This document shows positions 31,827 to 46,900 of a stretch of 64,000 nt of DNA, one piece after another. How positions within the stretch are numbered: position 1 is the first letter of the stretch; every line of letters begins with the position of its first letter. Origin of the DNA: Nectonema munidae (lineage: Eukaryota > Nematomorpha > Nectonematoida > Nectonematidae); assembly GCA_030549495.1 (NCBI GenBank), contig JAUIRK010000898.1, forward strand, positions 1,178,001-1,242,000. Reading direction: 5' to 3'. A model generated the notes under the pieces. That model was not told the origin of the DNA. It worked only from the letters and a program-made list of their open reading frames with translations, and ran no database searches. The position numbers and the translations under genes were made by a program.

Positions 31827-33400
31827 AAGAGGCTTAAATACACAAAAGTTAAACTGACACATGTGTGTTTTTAGTTCATAACCAATAAATGTTTTGTTAT
31901 ACCAACAAACTTTGTTTTTTGTAAACCAGTATTTGCAATGTTGCTCAATAAGGAATATTTTGCAGTATATTATAAACATATGGTATCTGGTACAGGAAAA
32001 CGGTGTCTAATTTGGAGGAATAAATGTCAGATTTAGAACCAGAACTATTTTTTTTTACCCATAAACAGCTCTTACTTAACTTGTACTCTTTTTGAACCTC
32101 AAATATATTACACAGTGTTATTATTTAGCTCAATGTTTTTATATCTCAATTATTTGACAACTTTTGGCTCAATTTTTAAATCGAGCTTTTTATAGAATAA
32201 TTTTTAGGTCAATTTTTTTACAAATAAAATCACCTTTTTGAAGTCGTTATGTCAATTTTTGGAGGATTTATAGGTAATGATAATATGAAAATTTTAATCA
32301 AATTTACTCGTATATCCTAAAAATTTTCTTCAAAAGATCCATGTTAAAATCAACTATTATTAATACAGTTTTCATCGACACTTGATTTGCCGTAGCTGTC
32401 TGAGATTATAAAATTATACATTAAATTAGAATAATTTAGCGCATATATCGGATAAAATTTCATAAAATCTCTCATTACAAAGAATTATAGTTTATCGCAA
32501 ATTGTTTGCAAAGTATTAATCAAAAATTTTCTTAAAAATATCCTTTTTATTTTTATCTTTAACATCAATAATAAATGGATGATATTATTAATTTTTGAAA
32601 TAGAGTTTTTTGATTTGTCTTCATTTTTTTAATTATTTTATTTTAATTTTTAACAACTTTTTATTCTATTAAATTATTATAGTGTGCACGGTTTACCTCC
32701 ATCCCTTGCTGACTACTTCTGGTCGTTAGCAAGGGATTGTAGAACATTTTCTTATAAAAAATCCTAAACAAACATTTTTCATTTAAAATTCAACCCTACT
32801 TTCTTTATCTTACCTTAAAATCTTTTTCTTCAATATTTATTTCCAGTTTTGAAGTTCATTAAAATAACCAATTTTTTCATATTTCAGGGTAAAATTTTGG
32901 GTTAGAAAAAAATACACGTTCAAAGTAAAAATGAATGGTAAATTTGAATTTTTCAAGATAAAATTAGGATATTGTACAACGAAAAATAGCCCTCCATGGC
33001 ATGGCCACGAATAAGTTTAAATTAATAAATTGACTAATAGGCATGAAAACAGCTTTTTAGGTATTTTATAAGTGAAAGATATTAATAAGAAGAAATTGTC
33101 GTTTATAAGCTAAAGAAACTCAATATAAAATACCAAACACAATAGTTGATATCAGGCCAAAGACCACCCAACCTTCTGGTATAATTTCTAGGCAGATAGA
33201 AAATACACGTTCAAAAATTAAAAAAACATAATGGACAGAAACATATGTACCTTTTATAACCGTATACTCAAAATATTTTTGAGACATAGAACATTTCATT
33301 CTTAACACTCATACAAAAATAAAAGGATCAAAAGTAGTAAAATACACTCAGTTTTGTTTTAATTATAAAAGAAATTAGGCAACGGGGTATAGATCTAGGC

Positions 33401-33715
33401 CAGGGTTGGCAAAGTGGAAGATATCGACACCTGGGGGTCGATAAGATAGACAAACTTACCAAATTGTGTTAAGGTTTTTTTACTCTATAGTAATAAATCT
33501 TTTTCTTTTAAAGCATAGCTTAGGACATTGTATAGTATAGGAGAAACATTTTTGGTTTAATTTTTTCTTTTAATTGTTGGACATTAGGAAAAATTTTTGG
33601 TTTAAATTTTTTCTTTTAATTGTTTGACATTATGAAACATTTCTATAGTGTGGGGGTCGTTGGGAAGAAAAATGTTCTATGAAGTGGTTGAAGGCTAAAA
33701 GGTTGCCGATTCCTG
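33401..33715. mobile_element. Non-autonomous hAT MITE (S copy 2)
   Basis: Counterpart of 11575-11889, with the same CAGGGTTGGC / GCCGATTCCTG ends and ATCTAGG(C/T) flanks. Confidence 0.85.
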
Positions 33716-33828
33716 ATCTAGGTATTGAATAAAAATACAAAGCACTTATATAGTATTTAACTTTACATTTTTTGTAGTAATATATATGAACCTAAGCAAG
33801 TTAAATTAGTTAAAAATTTAAAAACTAC

Positions 33829-34084
33829 TTCATTTTCAAGAAATGAAACTCTTTGTTCTAATCTTTGAATGTAAACTTTTCTTCTATCACGTGCAACTTG
33901 GGCGGATATTCTATTATTTAACTTTCTGAAATAAAATTGAATGCATCAATGCATAATAAATCAAAAATAATAAATGTAGATACCTTCTAACCAATTTTTC
34001 ATCCTCAGATAAATGTGTAAGCTTCTGTCTTTTGCAAACATTTTCACTGCTAATATCATCAAGGTAACAATTAACAGGAAACAT
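33829..34084 (-). CDS. xbp1: XBP1-like bZIP transcription factor, first two coding exons (S copy 2)
   Basis: Exon 1 is 34084-33984 and exon 2 is 33925-33829, with the same 58-nt intron. I noticed no coding difference from 12258-12003. Encodes KRQKLTHLSEDEK and NNRISAQVARDRRK followed by two zipper heptads. Downstream on the minus strand come the hAT MITE, the family A fossil and the MULE, then element E at 26920. No exon for the rest of the zipper lies within that 7 kb, so this copy cannot give a full XBP1 unless it splices past E into copy 1 or beyond. Confidence 0.83.
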
Positions 34085-34749
34085 TTTCAGAATAATTAAT
34101 ATGATTTTGTACAGCTACCAATACTAAGATGACACGTTGATATATAAACATTTGAGGAACAGATCAAAAAAGAGACAAAAACATAAAATAAAAAATTTTA
34201 AGAATAGAATTATATGGCTTGTAAAGAAGGAAATTCAATCAATTTTTTAACATATTTTAAATGTTTGTATGTATTGTTCAAATTCAATATGTAAAGTTAT
34301 TAAAAAGGGTTTTGATTGATAGTGGCATAATTTGCAAAGTTTTTATAGAACTATGAGTACTAAATTGGGATTCGAAAACTGCCACCTCTAAGACCTTAGT
34401 TATACTTTATTTTTTCAATATCTAAATATATTATCTTATTTTCTATCAACATTTCTTGATCTTTTTTATCCATATAAACAATTTTTGTTATTGATTTAAA
34501 CAAATTATTATAAAAGATTATAAATTTACCCAAGTTACTGAAATTTTCATTTATTTCACATATGACAAACAAATATTGATATGAAAACATAATTTTATTT
34601 TCTTTATAAAAAAAACAGACAATATCGTTCCTGGTATTAGTGAAAAGTGGCATATAAAAATTAGGCCATGAATTTGACATTCGAATAAACTCTTCTTTGC
34701 TCTTCGATCAAATTCGACTATTGTGCCCTCCAGATCAGCGTTTTTAAAA

Positions 34750-34928
34750 CTGTTAGTCTCAACCCCTAATGAGGGTTCCGTGAAAATAAAAGTGGGTCGT
34801 GACAAAAAATGATGCGAATAAATGAATCTAGTGAAGACAGTTTCTCTTATTACATCTAAGTATCATGGGTCACGATACAAACTGTAGCTCTTTCTATGGG
34901 TCGCAGTAAAAAAGTTAGAACAATGTTG
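34750..34928. mobile_element. hAT-Charlie-type MITE (S copy 2)
   Basis: Counterpart of 12924-13103, one A shorter in a homopolymer. 34935-37395 that follows has no recognised gene. Confidence 0.6.
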
Positions 34929-37397
34929 GTTTAGATAAAAAGAGTAACGCAAAAATATTAAAATACTAATTTTTACAAACATAAATGGAAAATAATGGGT
35001 AAATTATTAAATAATTTTGCCCCTCCTCCTTAAAATTTTTTAACAATTCATCAATATTCATACTTTATCTCTCCAATCTGCAAGCCGATCCTTACAATTC
35101 TCTAAAAAGTGCAACTTTGACCCTCTTCAAGCATTTCGCAGGCAAATTTTAGAAAATCAAATAGTGCTTAGATATGTCTTTTTACCTACCAAACACAAAA
35201 TCGCTTCATTTTACCTTTTATATTTTATTAAGTTGCATTTTAATACTTTAATTATTGATTAGATTATTTAGATTGTAAGACATTGATAGAAGCAGCTAGA
35301 AATCTATAAGACTAAACAGATTATGGGGCACTGGAAGCGGCATTAATAATCAAGCAGTATAACTGGAGCAAAAGATGCTCCTAAAAATGAAAAATCTAAA
35401 AATCGTATATAAAAACTTATATTTCACTTAAGAACTAAAAATTATTGGAAAAATGTGAAAAATGCTCTAATCTTTCAAAATAATCAAACAGTTCAACAAG
35501 AGAGCTAGGTGACATTATACGCACAGTTTTACAAAGAAATAAAACACACAGTTGGCAGGAATATTAAAAGCCATTTTGTAAAATATGAAAGGAATCATAA
35601 ATTGATTGGAATACCATAACGATAACAAGATGCTTGTTCCAAAAGTTTGTTGAGTGGAAGTGTTAGAAGGTTTGCCCATACTAATTAAGAAAATTTTAGA
35701 TGACAAATATTCTTTGGGCTTCATATTTGAACAGTTGAGGTGACAATGCAGGAATTTTAACGAAAAGCCCTTTCTTTCTATAAATAATCACTTATAATAA
35801 GGCGAAATCCGGTATCGCAACGATTATGATATGACCTTAGAAATTTATAATAATGGAGGTCCATCATAATTTAAATTTCTGCCAAAGATTATCATAACCA
35901 CGCTATCCAAAGAAAAACTGCAGGGCTGAATTCACGATTAATTGAACAAAAAAATTGTTTACAGAAATATTGACCCAAACTCGGGAAAACTTAATACAAC
36001 TAAAGCAACAAAAGCGCTGATGATACAGACACACCCATACTGGACACTAAAGTTTTGAACCCATTTCTATTGTTGAGTGGCCTTTTTCGAGATTCTATAG
36101 TAAAAGACAAGTAGTAATAAGAAATAACAATAAAAAAATCCTTAACACAACTACCAATAGGAGAGGGAGTACAGTTGCAAAACCCATACAACAACAAACC
36201 GAAGAAATGATCCAGTATAGGGATTATAACAGAAGTTTAAGTCCATAGATAATATCGTATCATGAAGGACAGAATTAGGTAGCCAACTGTAAAAACAGAC
36301 TATTCTTCGCCCTATTCAATTGCAAGGAAAATGATAGAAACAAAATTCTTACAAAGAAGGACAAAAACGCAACTCATCATGAAAATCAAGAAAGAATACT
36401 GAAATAAAGATGCCCGATAAAGGAAATTATATTTCTATAATCAAACAACAGTTGCATTGAGAGAATATTAAGATCATTGGATGAAGGATCGAAAAAAGTA
36501 GCACAAAGAGAAGAGCCGATAAAAGTAGTTGCTCGTAAACGTGACTTGAAATCTTATGATTGAGAAGAAAAGTCCTGAACCTCATCGATACTACCGATGA
36601 GAGCCAACTTACCCATCCTAAAGGACGCACATATTATTTATTTATTAGCTTGATACAAATTTTACTCTAGTTTTTAATGGAGAATATATTTTCCTAAAAA
36701 TAATTTTGAAAAGCATTCTTTCTGATGCAAGAAATATAAAATCATATTTGTTGCAAAGCTTAAAACCATTATAAATGTCGTAAAACTATTTTTTCCTGAG
36801 CCTTTTTTTTTATAAAATATTGTAATTTTAAATTTCTTATCTAATCCTTTCACATACCTGTCAATCTAAAATTATTGAAACCTTGAGATTATAAAATAGG
36901 CAGAACTTAGTTTAAAATTCTTTTTAATAAAAGCATTTTGTTAGATATAATTGAAAATTCAGATATTCTAGTTAATAACACAATAAAGTACTTACCTAAA
37001 CAAAAACAACGATATAAACCAAATGAACCATTCTTCATTGTTATAAGTTTTGGTTGCTTTCTTTATTTCAGTAATTCTTTATCTAGTCTCCAATTTTAAC
37101 ATTTTTCTTTTCGTGGTTATGTGTCTTCATAGCTAAAATGCTTACCATCTAACTTTAAAGATGACTATTTTTTCGTACAATGCTGAATAATTGTTTAAGA
37201 CTTCTTTGTGAAAGTGCATTATCGCAGCTACACAAGTAAGCATTTTGAATCTGTTTTCATGTTACAACAACTTTTAGTTTGGAAATATAATGCGACAAAA
37301 CATCTAGTCGATAATGAACGATGTTGTTGCTCTTGTCATCAACGATGGTATCATATATAATATGAGATTGATATCATTTTTTTAAATTTAAATTATA

Positions 37398-37504
37398 AAA
37401 TTTTTATGTGTCTATTAGATCTTAAGGTTTCAAAATTTTTATGTGTCTATTAGATCTTGGTTTCAAAATTTTTATGTGTCTATTAGATCTTAGGTTTCAA
37501 AATT
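37398..37504. repeat. Minisatellite, three units (S copy 2)
   Basis: Counterpart of 15573-15680; three units built on TTTTTATGTGTCTATTAGAT. Confidence 0.85.
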
Positions 37505-37997
37505 TTTTCACTGCAGAACAATCTCTGGACTCCCATAATTTGCATTACTTTCGTGGTCTCCTTTGACTATAAACGTCACTTGAATCAGTACATAGATCGA
37601 TTTCTTCAAGATAAAACCCATCAACAAATCTTATGATTGAGGGGAAAAATGCCTGACTTATTTTTTCTGTATAAAGTTTGCCTTTGTATATATTATTTAA
37701 TGAAAACTAATTCATTTTGTCCCTTTTCACTAAATCAATAATATAAATTAATTTTTTTAGAATATATCTGGACGTTAGAGATTTTATTATTTGGCTTCAT
37801 ATTATTTACCTTGTGCTCTAAAATGTTTTCTATCACACAACTAAAACGAAGAAAGAAACGAAGGTTATTCGAAGAATTCTTTGAACATATAATAGTGATA
37901 CATAAAGTCTACCTACCCTAACACCTTCCTTGTTTATCGTTCCTCTCACTTATTCATAGACTTATTTTTAGGCACGGTTTGCCATATTTTTACCATA

Positions 37998-40900
37998 ATG
38001 ATCGATAAACTCTTTGACTCTGCACCAGGAATTGCGCTACTCTACGACTACACGCTTGAATCATATTCAACGAATCTCCTGGTACACTACCATAGAAAGT
38101 GCAAGCGAAATCGCTCAACATGTCTTTATATTGGCTCAGCATCCAAAGCCTCTTCTTTACAAAACGTCTTTTTTTATTTTTCCTTCCTTTATTTTTACCC
38201 TTTTTTGTTAATATATTATGTCCAAATGTTCTTTCTTAATTTTTCTGTATAAAGTTTCCAAAAATTGGACAAATAATAATCTATTTAAGCTGAAGACACT
38301 GAAATTTTATGTCACGTTATTAAAACACAAAATTTAGCTGAAATTGACCTCACATTTTTTATGGTGTGACCATACAATTTTCGAACAAAAAATAAAACAT
38401 TATTAACACATCTTAAACGACCCTACTCCCATTTATTATTCACTCACCACGGATAATTTTCGCAAAATTTACAAACGTATCATTTTAGCCAGAACTTTTC
38501 AGTTTTTATCTAAAACCTAAACGATTGTCTAATAAGATTTAAAAACCTTTACTGTGAATCATATATACGAGCGGGAGAAATGGTGGACCCGAGGTTTCAG
38601 GACATATTTTATATTGTTTATTATATAAAAAGCTTAAAAATTATTAAAAACTAAAAATTTAGTGGCGTGGGGTGCTACCCCGCTCTCTTTCTATGGGTAA
38701 ATCCATCTCTGATATATTTATGTGGAACTTCGATATAACCAAATCCAACGGACTCCCTTTTTTCGTTTAATGAGGTTTTGATATACTAAAAAAAAGATTT
38801 TATACAGCAAAATTCTTTACTTTAATTATGAAAAGACCTTTGATTATGAAAGTGAATGAAAAAAATGCGTTGTTTTATTTTGCTTACATCTTGTAGAGAC
38901 CAAATTTTCCAAAAATTCGCAAATAGAGATACTGTTTTTAACAATTTCTGAAGGTGCTTTTTCTCTTTTCAACAAGTACTGATAGAGTTTAATCGCCATT
39001 TCTTTAACTTCATTTATGGTAAGATTGTTTTCTTGAATATTTTCAGAATCGCTCTGGTTTTCATCTCCCACTTGTTCAGGGATCGGCAAACTTTTTTTAC
39101 CCGTCGACCCCTTTATAGAACATTTGTCTTCACATCGACCCGAAATCTTTCATAAAAGTATTAATCAATGTCAACAATTAAGAGGGAAATAGAAACCAAA
39201 AATGTTTAATATATCCTACACTATACAATGTGCTAAACTATATTTTAAAAGAAAAAAGAGATTTATTACTACTATAAAGTAAAAAAAGCATAGAACAATT
39301 TGGTAAGTTTTTCTATCTTATCGACCCCTAAATATCTGTTATGGACCCCCAGGGGTCGAAATCGACCACTTTGCCGACCCCTGAATTCTATACAGACACT
39401 ATTAGACTGATCCAGTTCTTCTACTTCTTTGATAATGTCATTATCGCTTTTTTGATGAGTTACTTCATCAAATAAACTCATCAACTTCTCTTTCACTTAA
39501 ATTCTTTTCAAATCAAAGTGTAAACAAGGCTTCTCTGGGACTAACAAGTTCAAAATCCCATGATGAAGTACTCACTTGATCGAGATAAAATTCAGCTTTT
39601 TTAAAGCAGTTCACAATAGTTGATGAATCAATACTGTTCCATGATGCAACTATTAAAAAGTGAGAACTAAAAGCTTCGTTATATGGAGAATTTCGTTATA
39701 ACGAGGTTCGACTGTACTATTTTTAGGTCTATGTTGTCTTTTTTTAATTCTACTTTCTCCTTTTTCAATTCTATGTTGACTTTTTGCAATTCTATATAAA
39801 TAATCAGGTGTTTTTGTTAGAATTGCAAAAGGACACAATAGAATTGCAAAAAGACAAAATAGAATTTTCAAGATGACAAAATTGAATTTCCAAATGGACA
39901 AAATAGAATTGCAAAAAGACTATATGAAACTAAAAATAGTATATATATATATACCAGTGGCGCACCTTGTTCCCATCCATGACATTTCGTCGTGACATTT
40001 CTTGCGGGTCGCATCTGATGGAGACAAATTTTGACGGTGTCATTAAAAACTTTTCTCACAGTGAAATACAAAAATGCTGATTATTATCTGAAACATGTCA
40101 TCGATATTATTCTATGACACCGTAACTTTGTCCTGCATCCCTTAACCTTTATTACCCTCATAATCTACTACACCTTTTGTCCATTATGGACCCTAGTTTT
40201 TCGAATACTTAAATTCGACTAAATTATTAGATTTATTTAAAATGCTTTTAAATGAAAAAAAAATCATTTTATAACATGATAAGAGTTTGTAAAATAAAAA
40301 TAATTAAAACAACGTTTTTTATTTGTATGCATGTTTTATTACCTAAAGTTTGTCAAATTTGTTTCAAAATTAATTTTTGAAAAAACGACATGAGAAAAAT
40401 GAAGTAAAAAACATAGCAAACAAAAACATTAAATGCAATTTTTAATATTTTGTTGAGATGATCTTTGCATATAAATATTTCTCCCATTTTCAGCAAACTA
40501 TCATATTTATTGTCCCAACTTTTACATAAATAGAACCTTCCTCTCTTTCTTCTGGTTTGTTCATTGTTAACTTTCAGATATACCGCTTTCTGCTTTTTGA
40601 ATGTTTTCAACAAATTTTTTAGCTGGTGAAATTCTCGGTAAAACTTTCCCTCTTTTTATGTGCGCTCTTACAACTTGTTTTCCTAAGTTACCAAGAAACA
40701 AAAAAAATTTTTAAGTTATAAAAAAAAAGTTCCTCAATTTTTATCAATCTCAGTAAATAAAATATATGCATTCAATGCAGAAATGTTCAAGATATTATAG
40801 AAGACAGCCATTGACCATCTGCTCGTTCTCCTTGATACGGAATAAAAATTAACCAGCTGATAAAAACTATCTACTCCGCCCTTCGATTTATTTTAATCGC

Positions 40901-43900
40901 TTATAATTATAGGAATCTTTTCCTTCGTTTTATTGATTTCTTTGTCGTGGTGATAGGTGCTCGGCAAAATTACGTTTTTTACTTTTTTCGGCATATATGA
41001 GTCAAGTGTTACTTGATCATTGAAGTAAAAAACAGAACTATATTGCTTTCTTCCTCTTCAAGAACTAAAATTTTCAGGTAAACTACTTTTAATTTTTCTT
41101 ATAGTACCGATTGTCGTTATATTCTTTTTGAGTAAAGATTCGGCAATATTGTAAGAACAAAAAAAGTTGTCAAAAGTAATATTGTGACCTTTGAGTCCTC
41201 TTGATAATTCTAACACCACATTTTTTGATAAATTTTTCCCGTTGAATCAGAATTTTTGCCTAAATTTTATAGCATATGGTTTTTTAGGCATCTATTTTCG
41301 GTATGGTGCCTTACCACGGAAACCTTTAAGCTGCTCGTCTACTGTCACAGAAATGCTCATGTTATAATATTCATCTAGCAACGAATTCCAAACATCCCTT
41401 AGCTCTCGAATTGCTGCAAATTTGCCCCTCTGCTTCCTTAGAGTTCTTCAAACCTATTGCGGGTGAAGGTGGGAGGGAAAATTGGTCTTCCATCTTCTTT
41501 GCTCCATAATTTTTTTATGGCCTCGTTTTTGGATTTATACACGCTAAGTAAAATCAACGTATTCAACTCTATTTCTTCTAAATTCATCCAATCATTTCCA
41601 AAAGTTTCAAGTCATTTCTTGTTCGTGTTGTCTAAAATTCGTTTAGTAATTTTTGGAAGGAAAAAGATGAAACTTTGTGATCAACTCTATAAGTGGCGAA
41701 CCTTGTAGGACCTGGTTTTGAATGGATAAAATTTGCTGATGAACGCCTAACCAAGTTTTTAGGTGGAAGAGAACACCATTCAATTTTCGTATCTTTTGAT
41801 AAAATCTTGTGGTTGCTCTGAACACAAGTGTTGGAATCACTGTCTTCATAGTTTGAAGTTCTTTCAACATAGGAAATATGATCGTCTGTTTAGGAATCAA
41901 CTCTGTCTTGGAGTTGTCGGAATATTTTGATCAGTAATTTTTGATTTAGCGATTCGCAAATTGATTTTTGTCATTGGAAACAAGCAAGAAAGGGATTGAG
42001 GCAATAAAATGAAACAAATGGGAAGAACAAAATGAATAAAAGAATGAGAGAGAAAAAAAACGAAAGATATCGAATATTTGCTTCTCAATGTGATGTTTTA
42101 CACGCTTTACTGTCTCTATAATACAACATTTATAGTCAAACATTGATAGCTTTGCAAAGCTTTAAGCGCATTTTCACTTCTATGAAAAGCGTCAGACATC
42201 AAATATATCTATACATAAATATCTGTTGTCAAATATGAGTATGTAATATATTTATGAGTTATTTAGTCTCTGTGATGTAACATCTTTGAAATCATAATTA
42301 CAAAATGCAAATTATATAATAAATGTATGTTAAAAATATATCTAGTACAAAATGGACCCGAGTGTTACATTTTTTATATTAGAAAACTTTGAAACTTGAA
42401 AATGGTAAAATTAACAAAATAAACACCTCAAAAACAAAGTAGAGAAAAGTTAATATCACAGTTTAGGTAGAAACTGTTTTATTCTAATTTTTAAAACTTG
42501 GCGAGCCAAAAAGGACACGAAAAGGTAATAAGGGTTAAGAGAGAAGGGACAGAGGTCAAATTTTTTGAAATTGATAAAAATTTATCTTAAGTATGCAATT
42601 TTTAATGTATTATATACTCCACCTTATAAACCTTGAAATAATATTTAATCTATTCATTACTCATAGCTTGAACTTGAATACATTGACTTGTTGCATCTTG
42701 ATCACGGAAAATCATTTAAAGAGAAGTGCAATATAGATAACCTTTTAAACCACCTCTCTCACTCTATCAAAAATGCTTTTGGATTCACTGATAAATTTTT
42801 GCAACTCGATTCACTCGAATCCTATTCGTCCTTTCATAAAAGCTCGCATACGGTGTCTAAGTTCGTTTTCATGGATTGTCTAGATTTTCTTCTCCTTCAA
42901 GAAAATTTCCATCTTATTATCAACTTCCTTGCTAAACTACAACGCCTGAGTCAGGTATTCTTTTTCACTTTACACTTCTGAAGTATGCTTATGGTATACA
43001 AATATTTCATACCCAATGAAATCGTCCGCATTCACTCTCGTAATGTTGTGATTTTTAATTGCGTATTACAAAAAAATATTGATTTAAAATCACATTTATT
43101 TTTTCCAATTTAATTATTTCTGATAATTTTGATAATCGTTATTTTTCTAAAAAAAAAAACGACTCTACTACCTCAGATTTTATTTTCAAAAGATCAAGAA
43201 AGGGGTGAATTTGTGTTTCTTATTTTTGATTATTTGTATGCCTCGTGCGATATAATGCATTTTCAACTTTTTTTTCTTCAAAATTAAATATGACAGCCTC
43301 AAAGAAGTAACCGGTTTAACCCGTTAACGCCCAGAGTCGACTTTACAAAAATAAAATCGTCTGCGTTTATCAAAGCTTCTGTTTTACATTAGATCATCCA
43401 GAAATTTCTTATAGGAGAGGGGGCAAAATCTATTTAATTTTTTTGCAATTTTGCTAAAAGTCTTCAGAGAATACGAAAGCTGTATTATGTGTTTTAGAAT
43501 CACTAATTACCTATGTTTTCATATTTTTAACATTATTTTGCCATGAATAAATTGCAAAAATTTATTTTTTATACATGTAAGGGTAATTTTTGAAGCCATT
43601 TTTCATAGGGAGCCAGGCCCATGGGGCCTCCCCTTGGATCCGCCACTGTAGATATCGTCTGATTATTCTGGTCGTTAACGGGTTAAAGCGTTGAAATTGA
43701 TAGATATAACGAATTATGAGATTATAAAACAGTTCAATATTTTCACAAAACCTTTTAATGTTAGTAAAAAGAACGTCATTAAGTTCAATTTTTAGTAGGC
43801 TAAAGTTAGGATTTGCTGATATTTTGCTATTAGAGGAATATATTCATTTTTGGGCAGTGATTACTTCCACAATTATCGAATGATCACCGTACTTTCTTCT

Positions 43901-46900
43901 TCTACGTTCATGTATGATATTTGCGAGACACATCTCAATTGTCATCACGTATTACTTTTCAAATTTCAGCGATTCGGCTTCAATGTTATGTTAAGCCTCT
44001 GTCCACACCTTCACAGCAGTCATTTGCTGCAAAGTCTCAAGGCGTATGCCCAAGTCTTCGTACAGATCCACAAAGACGAAAAGCGCAGTCTGTTTTATGC
44101 TGAAACGATTTGCCAAAATAAAAAAAACTCCACGGTAAGCCTTCTGATTATGTATTTGTACAATTGTTATGGCCGCGTCGAAATGATGATACCGGCAGAA
44201 GAGGGTCGTTCTTCATGATCCCGTTTTTAAGAAGGCAAAATGCATGTAAGCCCTTTTCTATTTGTGGAGAATTTTTTTGCTGACTTTAGTTTGTTGAATA
44301 ACCGGCACAAATCATGACCAATGAAAAAAGCATTATTTCTATGAACATTTTCATTCAACCAATTAAAAAGGGTAGATGTTAACCGTGCCAAGTCTTATGA
44401 GAAAAATCGGAAAAACCTCTAACAAAATTTCTTTACCCGAATTAAAAAAAGTTTCAAAAGTTCAGTTGAAACGTCTATGCTTTATGTGAGTCAAATTTTT
44501 TTCAGTGATGTGATCTATGATAGAATTTTTCTCTCTATCAAAATGTCGATGCATATTATACATAGATATAGGGAATTTCGTTCTTTTTTAAAAACTAAAT
44601 AATAAGTGCGTATTATACACGGGTGCGCACTATACGTGTGGAAATACGGTATTTCTGAACTGGCTATTCGAGCTAGGGTTCAAACTCAAGTATATAATTT
44701 TTCAAAAACTCAAACTTGAATAAAATAACTTGAGTTTATACATTTTCACAGAATAAAAAAATGTTATGAATGAAACAAAATTTAAAGTATGGGACTGATT
44801 AGTTACAAGACATACTAGCTATGAAGTCATGTGATGACAAATGACTTTTTTCCATTTATACTACAAGCAAGTTTTGTTACATGTTAGAGCTCTTATTTTT
44901 AATATTAAATAAACCATAAATCGTTTTTGACTGAAATGAAAAAATTTAACTCAACATCTAAATATGTGCCAGATAAACTTGTTTTTCAAAATCAATTTAA
45001 TTATTTTTAATCAACCGGTCATCGAACTGAACGTCTTGAACTTATACATCAAGCACTTCTTTCAATACAGCTTTCTCTTAACCAAAATTCCATTTTTGCA
45101 TTCAAAAGAATTTACAATTTCTTTTGCTTTTGGTAAGTTTTCGCAGTAGTAAGAAGCAGCAGCGTTCAGCCAGCTTGCCCATCTTGTAACAATTGGAGAA
45201 AAACTTGAGCAAAAAGGTTTGTAAAAAAATTATAGACTTTAAAAGAAAAAAATGTTACTTTATTGACCTTAAATTTTTTTAAAAATAATCGAAAATTAAG
45301 TAAAATATAACAAATAATTGTTTCTAACAACCTAAAAAAATTTAAAAAAAAATCACTTTATACGCCCTAATATTATAAAACAAAGTGACTGTATGATAGT
45401 GAAAAACTTTATTGAATATCAGTTTTAATATTTTTTTTTCATTTGTAATTACATGTCACCAGTTAATAATAAGGAGAGCATAAGGAGAGTTTTATACAAA
45501 AGAAGTTTAATATCAACAGGCAACAAAATTTTTAACCGTTTTATTTTACCTACAACTCTATTTAACTTACATAAACGTAGACTTTATGTCTTTTCCATGT
45601 TTATCAAGTATCAATCCCAAAAAATTGAATTCATCAACAAAATCAACCTCGATTATAGGAAGACTAGTGATTATTATGGATTTCATTAAAGTAAATGAGA
45701 AATAAAAGAGGACCCAAAATAGAGCCTTGTGGTACCCCACCTCTATTTATGAGCAGTTTGGAAAACGTTCCCTTATGGAAAACTGACTGCTGTCTAAAAG
45801 ACAAATAGGAAGATAAAAGTGAAAGAGATTTAGTACAAATACCATATGCGGACAGTTTATCGAGGAAAATAGAGTGCAAAATGCTATCGAATGCCCCACT
45901 CAGATCGATAAAAAGTGATAAAACAGGTATTTGTTTATCTATACAATTATATATATCATCAAGAAATATAGAGTGCAGTAGTTGAGTAGAGTATTTAGTT
46001 CTAAAACCAAATTTAAATACGTCATTTTCAGAGAAGTATTTATTTAGCTGATTGAACATTATTTTCTCAAATAAATTTGAAAATTACGGAATCAAAGAAA
46101 TTGGTATAAAATATTTAACATTAGACTGATTACCTTTTTTAAATATTTGTAATACTTTTGTTACCTTAAAAACATCAGGAAAAATTGAAAATTGAAAACA
46201 AGAATTGAATCCAATTACAAGAATGTCAGCAATAAATGGAAAAATACATTATCAATTTTTGAGAAAAATCCGAAATAATCTTCAGATGAAGTACTTTTTA
46301 AGCTTTTCATGACATCACATAAATCAATAAGAGTAACTTTTTCAAAAGAAAACTTCGAATTGGATTGAAAACATCAACAATTGAACGATTATTATTTTTT
46401 TTAGCTTCAATATTGAGAGAAATGGCATGATTAATATGCGAAAAAAAATGATTAAGCTTTGACCATATTTTTCTTGTTGATTTAGTCGTAAAATGCTTAT
46501 TAAAGTAGTTTGTTTTTTAATCATTGTTTTGACTTTATTTTTGTAATAATTGAATTTGTTTTTTTAAATGTACATCATTTTTACCCTTTTTCAGGTATTC
46601 GGAGTACAGTTTATTTTTGACGTAGATAGCTTCACGTATACAATCAGTTAACCATAAATTAGATAAACTATTTTTATTGAAGGACTTTAAGGTTCTATAA
46701 CATCTAGACAGTTTAAACGATAAAACATTCAATAAATTTGAAAATAATTCGTTAGCACGACGGTAATAAGGTTTTAAAAGTTGTAAAAAATTATACCTAC
46801 TCACATTGCTAACAAATTGTCGTTTGTCAATGATTCTCTTAGATGTACAAGGCCTACCTCAAAACTCACAAAGAAAGGAAAATGGTCAGAGATGCCGAAA

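Larger units (their letters stand above)
26925..44614. repeat. S repeat, copy 2
   Basis: Direct partner of 5098-22790. Begins in the middle of the MULE, right after element E, and ends at AGTGCGTATT, beyond which unique DNA (ATACACGGGTGC) follows. It contains the MULE 3' half, the hAT remnant, family A, XBP1 exons, MITEs, ELP5 exons 1-3, Tigger, foldback and piggyBac in the same order. Examples of differences from copy 1: one base near 29311, one near 29410, an extra base in ATCATCCAG at 43394-43402, and two changes near 44194-44217. Confidence 0.97.

Noticed and set aside
5098-44614. S-E-S as one giant LTR element with 17.7 kb terminal repeats
   Set aside because: The repeats hold host gene exons and many unrelated transposons of different ages, and E's own short repeat and poly-A tail define its ends. 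A duplication joined at E explains it better.
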